From Saprospiraceae bacterium (GTDB lineage Bacteria > Bacteroidota > Bacteroidia > Chitinophagales > Saprospiraceae): a DNA stretch of 42,959 nucleotides. The DNA lies in assembly GCA_012031785.1 (NCBI GenBank), contig JAAUTG010000006.1:1-42959 (forward strand), read 5' to 3'. Every line of letters begins with the position of its first letter. Position 1 is the stretch's first letter. A model generated the notes under the pieces. That model worked only from the letters and a program-made list of their open reading frames with translations, had not been told where the DNA came from and did no database searches. Shown piece after piece: positions 26,324-33,800 of this stretch. Made by a program: the position numbers and the translations under genes.

Positions 26324-26815
26324 CTAAGCTCTTTTAGCACTTGTAGCATTAGATACTATTAATGCCAACAATAACATACTTGTCATTATTGCTCCACTAA
26401 TAATAAGTGTTTGTGTAAGGCTTTTTTTGTCGCCATCAGCATACATTACACTTTTACTTCCATCAGACGCTAAAGCAGCAACTCCTAATGCAGCAGCAGT
26501 ACAGCCTCCGCAATTCTCATACTCCCCATTTGCGGAACTTTTAGTCGGAACTTTCGATTCTTCTTTTACATTGATATTAATAGGCTTTGAAGCTTTGAAC
26601 TTTTCGTAGCTATCAATAATCAATCTAGCGTCAGGGTGTATTTTTGTTAATTCAGAAATGCCGTCTTTTCCGTTCTTATTAACATAGTCGTCAAGCATAG
26701 AATAAAGCTCTTTTGGGCTATTTGGAATTTTGGCATATCCCGAATGATGAAGCACTCCGATAGCTTTTTTAGGGCTTCTGTGCGCAATCGTAAGTAGGAA
26801 ACCGTCCATTTTCAT
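26324..26815 (-). CDS. Single-TM protein with CGGC and SANG/ASDG/ADG motifs
   Basis: Start 26815 (MKMDGFLLTIAH) is chosen because the longer frame to 26890 would run into the terminator hairpin. The 163-residue product has a helical domain with KIPNSPKELYSMLDDYVNK, then SSANGEYENCGGCTAAALG with a CxxC pair, ASDGSKSVMYADG, and a C-terminal membrane segment (LIISGAIMTSMLLLALIV). CGGC may bind a metal, form a disulfide or carry a lipid; nothing in the sequence decides this. Confidence 0.6.
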   Translation of the reverse strand: MKMDGFLLTIAHRSPKKAIGVLHHSGYAKIPNSPKELYSMLDDYVNKNGKDGISELTKIHPDARLIIDSYEKFKASKPININVKEESKVPTKSSANGEYENCGGCTAAALGVAALASDGSKSVMYADGDKKSLTQTLIISGAIMTSMLLLALIVSNATSAKRA

Positions 26816-26847
26816 AGAATTTAATTTTTTTATGTGTGTTAAATAAC

Positions 26848-26881
26848 AAAAAAGGACAGAGCAAAAGCCCTGCCCTTTTTT
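26848..26881 (-). terminator. Terminator after the candidate capsid gene
   Basis: AAAAAAGGACAGAGC and GCCCTGCCCTTTTTT form a 15-bp stem with two mismatches around a 4-base loop. On the minus strand it ends in six T. It lies 31 bases after the stop of the gene at 26912-27736, so that gene can give a short, abundant mRNA. Confidence 0.75.
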
Positions 26882-26911
26882 ATATTTCAAAACGGCATTA
26901 ACCGCATTGTA

Positions 26912-27736
26912 CTATCGTTTAGCTCTTAAAGCTAGATTTGTACGTGGACTACCGTATTTGGTAACAGCTTGTTTACCTGCCAAAGTACGGAACTGATTGA
27001 TTTTTACTTTTGGATATAAGTAAACTTTAACAGTTGTTGCAGGGTAAATTTTACCTAATTTCAAACTTGTAAATGAGTTTACAAGGAAATCATACCAAAT
27101 GTCGGTTTGTGTTTGTTGGTATTGGTAACTGTCAATACGTGGAATGAATTGACGAGTTACAGCGTTACCGTTAGGGTCTTTTGTGTTGATAGACACAGTT
27201 TCTTGAACTTGTGCTTGATTGTGAGTAGCGTTTGATCCAATACCAACAAGCGAAGTTTGACCTACCGAGAACACATTGCCCGAAGCAATCCACGCCAAAA
27301 ATTCAGTATAAGAAATACCGTTAAGGTTGTAACTCCATGTTACATTGGCAGTTGTCGATGGGTTCATTTGGCGTGTTAATGCAGCAAGAACTTCAACGTC
27401 AACAGCTTCGGTAGCTGTGTGAGTGTTTTGAATCGTAATGATATACGGTTGGCTTTCTTGTGAAGAAGATTTTTTAACTGGTTTACGAGCCATACGTCTT
27501 GATTTTCCGCCACGAGCGTTCATCATTTCGTCTCCAAAAGCATAATCATAGTCGCCATCAGCGTCATAGTCGCCATCAGCGTCATAGTCGCCATCAGCGT
27601 CATAATCATCAGCACCTTCATAGTCGCCATCAGCGTCTACATCTCCGAATGCGTTACCCCATCCATCGCCATCGGCACTATGGAAAAATTCATTTGCTTG
27701 TGAAGCAGCAGAATTAAAAAAGTTTTGTTTGTACAT
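26912..27736 (-). CDS. Candidate major capsid protein with acidic prodomain
   Basis: The 274-residue protein has an acidic N-terminal prodomain (1-74) with HSADG at 19-23, three perfect DADGDY repeats and a final NARG at 73-76, then a short basic linker (GKSRRMARKPVKK). From residue 97 there is a beta-rich domain (PYIITIQNTHTATEAVDVEV, NVTWSYNLNGISYTEFLAW, FIPRIDSYQ at 198-205, YPATTVKVYLYPKVKI) with no membrane segment. PRIDSYQ and the following strand are shared with the two paralogues at 18916-19608 and 22309-23416. The lack of a TM, a dedicated terminator and a cleavable-looking prodomain point to the major coat protein, with cleavage near ARG. No HK97-type motif is seen; a jelly-roll is possible. 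The call rests on context. Confidence 0.6.
   Translation of the reverse strand: MYKQNFFNSAASQANEFFHSADGDGWGNAFGDVDADGDYEGADDYDADGDYDADGDYDADGDYDYAFGDEMMNARGGKSRRMARKPVKKSSSQESQPYIITIQNTHTATEAVDVEVLAALTRQMNPSTTANVTWSYNLNGISYTEFLAWIASGNVFSVGQTSLVGIGSNATHNQAQVQETVSINTKDPNGNAVTRQFIPRIDSYQYQQTQTDIWYDFLVNSFTSLKLGKIYPATTVKVYLYPKVKINQFRTLAGKQAVTKYGSPRTNLALRAKR
27547..27600. repeat. Three perfect 18-bp tandem repeats
   Basis: The unit CATAGTCGCCATCAGCGT occurs three times head to tail (27547-27564, 27565-27582, 27583-27600). On the minus strand each codes six acidic residues of the prodomain (DADGDY in phase). Slippage can change copy number without breaking the frame. Confidence 0.9.
27607..27653. 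repeat. 47-bp direct repeat, copy 2 (prodomain)
   Basis: This is the second copy of the 47-base block at 17529-17575, in the same orientation and reading frame within the candidate capsid prodomain, about 10 kb away. Confidence 0.9.
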
Positions 27737-27774
27737 AAAATTGGTTTTTAGAATTTAAAAAAATGTTTGTTTGC

Positions 27775-27942
27775 TTATTCTTCGCCTTCTGCCTTTGCAA
27801 CTTTTACACCTAGTTTAGACACTTTAGGTATAATCAATAAATGAGCAGCAGTTGTACCAACAACCACCGCAACAACGGTAAGGATGAACGCAGGAAGATG
27901 TTCTCCTATAATTTTACCGAATCCCTTTTTCTCGTTAGCCAT
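27775..27942 (-). CDS. Small single-TM protein upstream of candidate capsid gene
   Basis: A 55-residue frame from ATG 27942 to TAA 27775 has a soluble start (MANEKKGFGKIIGEHL), one membrane segment (PAFILTVVAVVVGTTAAHLL) and a charged tail (KVAKAEGEE) that contains an AEG element. It is the first gene of the structural block, 38 bases upstream of the candidate capsid gene. No promoter match was found in the region up to RecT. Confidence 0.65.
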   Translation of the reverse strand: MANEKKGFGKIIGEHLPAFILTVVAVVVGTTAAHLLIIPKVSKLGVKVAKAEGEE

Positions 27943-28169
27943 AATTTTAATAATTAATTGTTTTAATAATTTTCACGCTTTACCAAAAGCGATAACAAAG
28001 CCCTAATTTACTATAACGTTCTATATTTTATGTTCTTAGGCGTTTACCTCTTTTGAAAACTTATAGTTAAGTAAAATATTTACAAATAGTTAATGTTTAT
28101 AAATGGTTTAGAAATGAAAAATTATTATATTTGTAGTATTATTAATTTTAATTAAAAACGCTAAAACCA
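27943..28169. other. Intergenic region between divergent structural operon and RecT gene
   Basis: About 227 AT-rich bases separate two genes transcribed away from each other. On the plus strand a good -7 box is present (28126-28133). For the minus strand, from which the structural operon must start, I found no TAnnTTTG match, so late genes may need another sigma factor or activator. No repeats or open frames were seen. Confidence 0.5.
28126..28133 (+). promoter_or_regulatory. -7 box (TATATTTG) of the RecT gene
   Basis: TATATTTG is a full match to the Bacteroidota TAnnTTTG element and lies 36 bases upstream of the RecT ATG. The -33 TTG is not perfect (GTTTA around 28105-28110). Confidence 0.6.
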
Positions 28170-29039
28170 ATGAGTAATTTGCAACAATCAGCAACGAACA
28201 ATCCACCGCCAACGATTACAATAAAAAATCTAATGAGCGGAGATAGTGTAAAGAATAAATTTGAGGAAATATTAGGCAAAAATGCAAATGCTTTTATTTC
28301 ATCTGTAACCACACTGGCGACAACAACTTCTCTAAGAGATTGCGACCCAATGAGCGTATTAACTTGCGCTATTACGGCAGCTACTTTGAACTTGCAAGTA
28401 AATCAAACGCTCGGACAAGCATATATTATACCTTATAAAGGCAAAAACGGCTTGGTTGCACAATTTCAATTAGGATGGAAAGGTTATTTAGCATTAGCTA
28501 TGCGGACAGGTCAGTTTAAGAGAATTAACGTATCGCCTGTTTATGAAGGGCAGTTTAAGAATCACGACATTGTTACTGGCGATATGGACTTTACTGGCGA
28601 AAAGAAAAGCGATAAGGTTGTCGGATATGTATCTTTTTTCAGACTTCAAAACGATTTTGAAAAAACTCTATACATGACAGTTGAAGAAGTTAGAAAACAT
28701 GGCGAAAAATACTCAAAGTCATTTAGTTTTCAAGGTTCGGTTTGGGCTACAAATTTTGACGCAATGGCTCAAAAAACTGTTTTGAAATTATTGCTAAGTC
28801 GGTATGCGCCACTATCGGTAGAATTGCAAACAGCAGTTTTGGCAGACCAATCGGTAATTAAACCTACCTCCGATGATAGCTTAGACTTTTCAAGTTATGA
28901 ATACGTTGACAATTCAGATGACAATTTTAAACCTGTCGATAAAAACTTTGACGCTACACCAACGCAAAAGAGCGACTTAAAGCCCGACAAATCATTTGAA
29001 AACGAAGCACCGAAACCTGCAAATGGGAAATTAATGTAA
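28170..29039 (+). CDS. recT: RecT-family single-strand annealing recombinase
   Basis: The 289-residue protein matches the RecT family in length and blocks: NANAFISSVTTLATT, LRDCDPMSVLTCAITAATLNL given as CDPMSVLTCAITAA, QAYIIPYKGKNGLVAQFQLG, and GYLALAMRTGQFKRI. RecT binds single-stranded DNA and anneals complementary strands in phage recombination and replication. The C-terminal 60 residues are acidic and variable, as usual. It stands alone on the plus strand with its own -7 box and terminator; no RecE/lambda-type exonuclease or SSB is seen nearby. Confidence 0.9.
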   Translation: MSNLQQSATNNPPPTITIKNLMSGDSVKNKFEEILGKNANAFISSVTTLATTTSLRDCDPMSVLTCAITAATLNLQVNQTLGQAYIIPYKGKNGLVAQFQLGWKGYLALAMRTGQFKRINVSPVYEGQFKNHDIVTGDMDFTGEKKSDKVVGYVSFFRLQNDFEKTLYMTVEEVRKHGEKYSKSFSFQGSVWATNFDAMAQKTVLKLLLSRYAPLSVELQTAVLADQSVIKPTSDDSLDFSSYEYVDNSDDNFKPVDKNFDATPTQKSDLKPDKSFENEAPKPANGKLM

Positions 29040-29063
29040 ATAGTGGAATATTATAAAAGGAGT

Positions 29064-29095
29064 AAGGGGGCGAATACCAATTCAGCCCCCTTTTT
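29064..29095 (+). terminator. Terminator after RecT
   Basis: AAGGGGGC (29064-29071) pairs with GCCCCCTT around 29085-29092; an inner GAAT/ATTC pairing extends the stem with one bulge. A T run follows. It lies 25 bases after the RecT stop. Confidence 0.85.
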
Positions 29096-29187
29096 GGTTT
29101 TGCGAACAATCAAGCCACGAAAGGCGATGCGCAAAAGTTTGTTTTCAGCATTAGTTAGCTGAATAAGCGTTCAAATATATAAAATAT

Positions 29188-29463
29188 TTATTTAACTACG
29201 TTAATTAATTCAATTAAAGTGTATTTGAATAGCACTTTTTTAGCGATAACAATAGCTACATTTGTCGGACTTACCAACAAAAATGAATCCCCACTTTCAG
29301 GAATTTGATGTACTTTGTAATCGGAATACGTTGTTTTCAAAGCATCTTCAACTGAATTGAATTTTGCAGATTTTTTGCCTTTAGGGGATTGAGCCATAGC
29401 TATACCTCCGCCTATTACTAGCAGCCCTGCAACTAAGGCGACTTTCTTTTCAAATGGTGTCAT
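29188..29463 (-). CDS. Small single-TM protein
   Basis: The 91-residue protein has an N-terminal membrane segment (VALVAGLLVIGGGIAMA) followed by a basic KGKKSAKF and a small soluble domain (YKVHQIPESGDSFLLVSPTN). It is 5 bases downstream of the Lys-rich gene and the last gene of the minus-strand early-type operon. Its form matches the small membrane proteins of the structural half, so it may mark the link between the two gene sets. Confidence 0.55.
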   Translation of the reverse strand: MTPFEKKVALVAGLLVIGGGIAMAQSPKGKKSAKFNSVEDALKTTYSDYKVHQIPESGDSFLLVSPTNVAIVIAKKVLFKYTLIELINVVK

Positions 29464-29468
29464 AGCGG

Positions 29469-30317
29469 TTATAGTTGTTTAAGTTTGGATTGTAATTTCT
29501 TAATTAAGTTCGATATAAATTTTTTCTTTTCAGAATTGTCTTTAATACCGTTTTCGATAGCTGCAACAATCTTTGTAACATTAACAGAGATTTCACTAGC
29601 TTGTTTAGGCGTTACTTCATTACCTTCCTCAATAACTTCGTCAACTCGATTTTCAACAGATTCGGCAGCTTTCTCAACGGTATTAACCGCTTTTACTGAA
29701 TCAGGTTTTGCATCGTATTTAGCCTTTGACTTAGCTTGTCCTTTAGCTTGTTCAATTCTCTGTTTTCTACCATATAAACAGTCTTTGAAATTTAGGATAA
29801 AATCAACGGCTTTTTTGAGTTCGTTGGATTTGAATATTGGATATTCTTTAAGTTCGCAACAAGTTATTTTCCAAACACCGTCTTTCAAATGTAATTCAGC
29901 GTCTTTATCGGTTTCTCCATTGTAAAGAACCATATAATTATTGCCATCTACTTTTTTGACAATACTATTATATTTGGTGTGCGCTATTCCTTTGTCATCA
30001 AAGTCAAATCCTTTTTCAAGTCCCGATTTTTCGCCTTGCTCTAATGCTTTTTTAACATCAATAACCGACTTTTTTGGTTTAGATTTGGGTTCTTTTTTAA
30101 CCTTCTTATTAGGTTTAGTTTTAGGCTTTGTAGGCTTTGTAGGCTTTTCTATCTCTTTAGGCTCATCCTCTTTTGCCTCTTTACTATCAGCTAATTCCTT
30201 TTCAAACTTAGCAATTTGGCTTTTCTGCATATTAATAACAGACAAAGGCATATTCCTTTTTTCTAATGCAGCCAATGTTTTTTTGGCTCTCTCTATTTTT
30301 TCAACTATTTCACTCAT
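29469..30317 (-). CDS. Lys-rich helical protein of unknown function
   Basis: The 282 residues begin with a coiled coil (VEKIERAKKTLAALEKRN), then a Lys/Pro/Glu low-complexity linker (TKPTKPKTKPNKKVKKEP), a small central domain (YNSIVKKVDGNNYMVLYNGE, LHLKDGVWKITCCELKEYPI), and a C-terminal helical part. The middle domain resembles short modules in polyvalent proteins of phages and plasmids, but I cannot name it. The linker could bind DNA. It follows the helicase and coiled-coil genes. Confidence 0.55.
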   Translation of the reverse strand: MSEIVEKIERAKKTLAALEKRNMPLSVINMQKSQIAKFEKELADSKEAKEDEPKEIEKPTKPTKPKTKPNKKVKKEPKSKPKKSVIDVKKALEQGEKSGLEKGFDFDDKGIAHTKYNSIVKKVDGNNYMVLYNGETDKDAELHLKDGVWKITCCELKEYPIFKSNELKKAVDFILNFKDCLYGRKQRIEQAKGQAKSKAKYDAKPDSVKAVNTVEKAAESVENRVDEVIEEGNEVTPKQASEISVNVTKIVAAIENGIKDNSEKKKFISNLIKKLQSKLKQL

Positions 30318-30338
30318 AATATAATTTTTAAAAAAATG

Positions 30339-30878
30339 TTATTGTGTTAAACTTTCTAATGTCAATTCCATTACCTCTATAATATCTACCAATTCCTCTT
30401 TTTCAGCCTTACGTTTTGTTGTTTTCAAAGTTAATTGCAATACTTCCAATATAGCTTCAATTTCCTCAATTTCTTCGGCATTTGAAACTATTTTTTCAAC
30501 TTCCTCAACCTCTATAATTTCCTCAATCTCTACTTTTGATACAGATTCTATCGGCTTAATATCATTCTTTGCAGCAACTCCGTAACCACTTGGAATATTA
30601 AACAAATGAGAAAGCGTTTCAAACTCTTTCACACGACCTTCGATATTTTTGTACCTTTCAGTTTTTCTACGAATACGGTCTTTTATCGCCTCGATACGCT
30701 CAGGAAGTTTATCTTTAATTTCAGCAATTTTCTCTTCTAACTTCATTGATTCTGAAATTAAACTATCTCTATAATCTGTTAATTGTTCTAATCCCATACC
30801 CAAAGAACGTAAATACTTATCTTGGTAATATGCTGCTGACTTCCATGACCATAAGAATTTAAACGCTAAAGAGTTCAT
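30339..30878 (-). CDS. Coiled-coil protein
   Basis: Nearly all of the 179 residues are predicted helical: ISESMKLEEKIAEIKDKLPE, IRRKTERYKNIEGRVKEFET, and a Glu-rich C-terminus with EEIEEIEAILEVLQLTLKTT repeated in similar form as DIIEVMELTLESL. Its ATG overlaps the stop of the helicase gene, so translation is coupled and a helicase accessory or regulator is plausible. No family recognised. Confidence 0.55.
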   Translation of the reverse strand: MNSLAFKFLWSWKSAAYYQDKYLRSLGMGLEQLTDYRDSLISESMKLEEKIAEIKDKLPERIEAIKDRIRRKTERYKNIEGRVKEFETLSHLFNIPSGYGVAAKNDIKPIESVSKVEIEEIIEVEEVEKIVSNAEEIEEIEAILEVLQLTLKTTKRKAEKEELVDIIEVMELTLESLTQ

Positions 30879-33800
30879 TTTTCAGGATTGAAAAATGAGT
30901 AAAACCTTGCTATGTTTTCTGATGCCGTTTTAACATCTAAACTATCACTATCAGGAACATTATTAAATGCGGAACTCAATATTTTTGAGTGTCTTGTTTC
31001 CATATACTTATAATAAGTACCACCATATCTGAACTTTTCTTGTTCTTTTTTCAGCTTATCGGCAAGTTGTTCATCTGTAAATATAGAAAAGTCATTTTCA
31101 ACTTTAAACATTTCGTTTGTTTCAGCGACAAACCCTTCGCCTTGTACTTTTGAAAGTTCAGATTTAATTTTTTTGCGTTCCTTTTCTTTGTCCTCGTCAG
31201 TTAAATCTTCGTTAAACTCAATTTCTGTAAATTGTTCTTTTAATTCTTTTATTTTAGCATCACGACCTTCAATTCTTACTGCTCTACGATACTCAACAAT
31301 TGCAAGTTCTAATTGAGTTAAATTTTCTATTACAGGTTGTTTTGAATTTGAGTAACCTTCAAGTGTATCATTAGCTTTATTCATTTCTTCAACCTTAGCC
31401 ATGATAATATCATTTTCACGTTTTACAACTGAAATATCACGGTCTTGTTCGATAACAGCAATTTTATCAGCCCTTGTCATTAAATCCGCCTTAATTTTGT
31501 TCGGGTCAAACTCTTTCAAATCCATATCGGACTTAATATTTTCTCTATCCCAAATTTCTTTGATACGACTTGTTTTGTCTTGTAGCTTTTGGAAGTAAAC
31601 AACATCGGCACTATCAGCAAGTAAAACATAGTTAATAAATACATAAGCGTTTTTATTACCTTGTCTATGGCATCTACCTTCGATTTGAGTTGCATCTGTC
31701 GGATTCCAATCTACTGTAAGGTTAAACATACCGATAGTGTCTTTTTGCAAGTCGATACCTTCTTTAATAGTAGCCGAACCGATAATTACCTTTACTCTAC
31801 CATCGTTAAAGTCCCTTTTAATAACTTCACGTTGTTTCTCTGTAATTTTAGAATAAATTAATTTAACCTCATCATTTCTAAATCCTACACCTATTTTATT
31901 GTCGGTTAAATATTCTGCCAATAATTCAATTAAAGAAAAACCAAAGCTGTTTTTGTTTGTACCCAAATTACAGTATATAATAATACCTTTCATTGGTTCA
32001 TTGTTCTTTGCTTGGTAGTCTTTAATATGTTTGATACATTCCATTACATACTTAATCTTTGGACTTGTTTCAACCACTTCGGCTGCCGTTGGTACTCCTA
32101 AATTCGCCATTTTAAATAGGTATGGAGAAAGTGAAACGGTACGCATGAATGACAAACCTTTCATTATTCGCACAAATTCGGGTTCTTCATCGTCATCTAT
32201 ACTAACATTGCTAACTGCAACGCTTTCTTTGATTATTTGCCATGCCGAATAATATTCGTCATTAAACCAGACAAACATTTTTTTATCAGGTTGATTTTCA
32301 GAACTTTGTTTAATATAAACAAAGTCTTTAGTTCTGCCAAACCTTGTATTGTTTCTTTTAATCTCATTTTGCAATACAGGGTACGAAGCATCTTTAAGTA
32401 AATTATATTACCCTCTATTTTATCAATGTATTGGGTTCCTGAATTAGATTTTTTAACAATCAATTCATCTTCATCATTAGTGCCTTTTTCATCTTCTTCG
32501 CTTTCTGTATCTATTGTTATATCTACTGCAACATCTCCATCTTCAATAACTTCTGCATTCCCAAAATCAATACCTGCTTCGTTTTGGTCTTCGCCAAGCA
32601 TATAATTTTCAATAGCCAAAAAGTATTTCATTTGTTGTTCGGTTGGCTTAACAATGGTTTCAATCATTGGTAATTCAACTTGCTGTGCAGATTCCTTACA
32701 AATTACACTTGTATCTTTTATTGGTAATGTAATTTTACAAGGTCGTAAAACATTAGATTCTTCGCCTGTTTTATAATCAATAACAGAATAAATAAGGTTA
32801 CGCAAAGATTGTAAGTTTACAAACCCGACAACTTCTTCTTTTTTAACTGGTTGATTCTTTGCATTAACTACGAACCCATATTCGGTACGAATAAAGTAGT
32901 CAAAAAACTCTTTCAATCCTTTAAATCCGTAATCCTCAATAACTCTGTGGTTAGTTAAAGATAACATTGAATATATTTCGAGAGGGCTGTTTGTGAATGG
33001 GGTTGCTGTTAATAAACAAACATTTCTACCTTTATTTTTATTTTGTACGTAATGTGTTACGCAAAATGCTTTTAAGCCCAACGCACTTGCTTGTCCTGAT
33101 TGTAATTTATACCGAGATTTGCTTTCATCTTCCGACTTTTCATTAGCAACTGATGTAAATATTTTTTTCATATTATGGGCTTCATCAATCACTATATAAT
33201 CAAAGCCAAATTCATCAAAGTCAACCCTTGCATTTTCTTTGCTTTGACCAATAATTTTTTTAATCTTTTGTTGCCATGCACCATGTTTTTTCGGGTCTAA
33301 ATCTCCTTTTTTATTAGTTAAGTCCTGACCTTGTGTAAGTATTTCAACAAGTTCGTTAAAAATCATTTGGCTAGTTTCTTCACTAAAACCAAAACGAGCG
33401 AATCCTTGATATGTACATATTGTAACCGTTTTTTCGGGGATTTCTTTAAGAACGCCAGTTGTAAATACTAAATATTCATAGTATTTTTTAGATAATTTTA
33501 TCAATAGATTAATCAAATCGACTTTGGCATTAACCCATTTGAGTTGTTTATTCGGTTCTTTTGCATCCATAAACTCTGCAAACTTAGCAAGTGCTGTTCT
33601 ATTGCCTGTTTTTTGGGATTCCTCCGATTCAAAAACCATTAGAGCAACTTCGTCATGTATTACTTCGTCAATATCTGATATTGCTTCTCTTATACTCTCT
33701 CCTAATATCGGGTCGTTTTTCTTAATCTTAGATAAATTAACCGTTTTAGTATTGCCTTTTTTATCAATATACTTATTAAGTATTTCGCCTAAGGCATTAA

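Noticed and set aside
27547-27600. CRISPR-like repeats
   Set aside because: The 18-bp units are contiguous, have no spacers and lie in phase inside a coding region.
27499-27717. Plus-strand frame rich in His and Arg
   Set aside because: It is the reverse of the acidic repeats of the candidate capsid prodomain and has no independent support.
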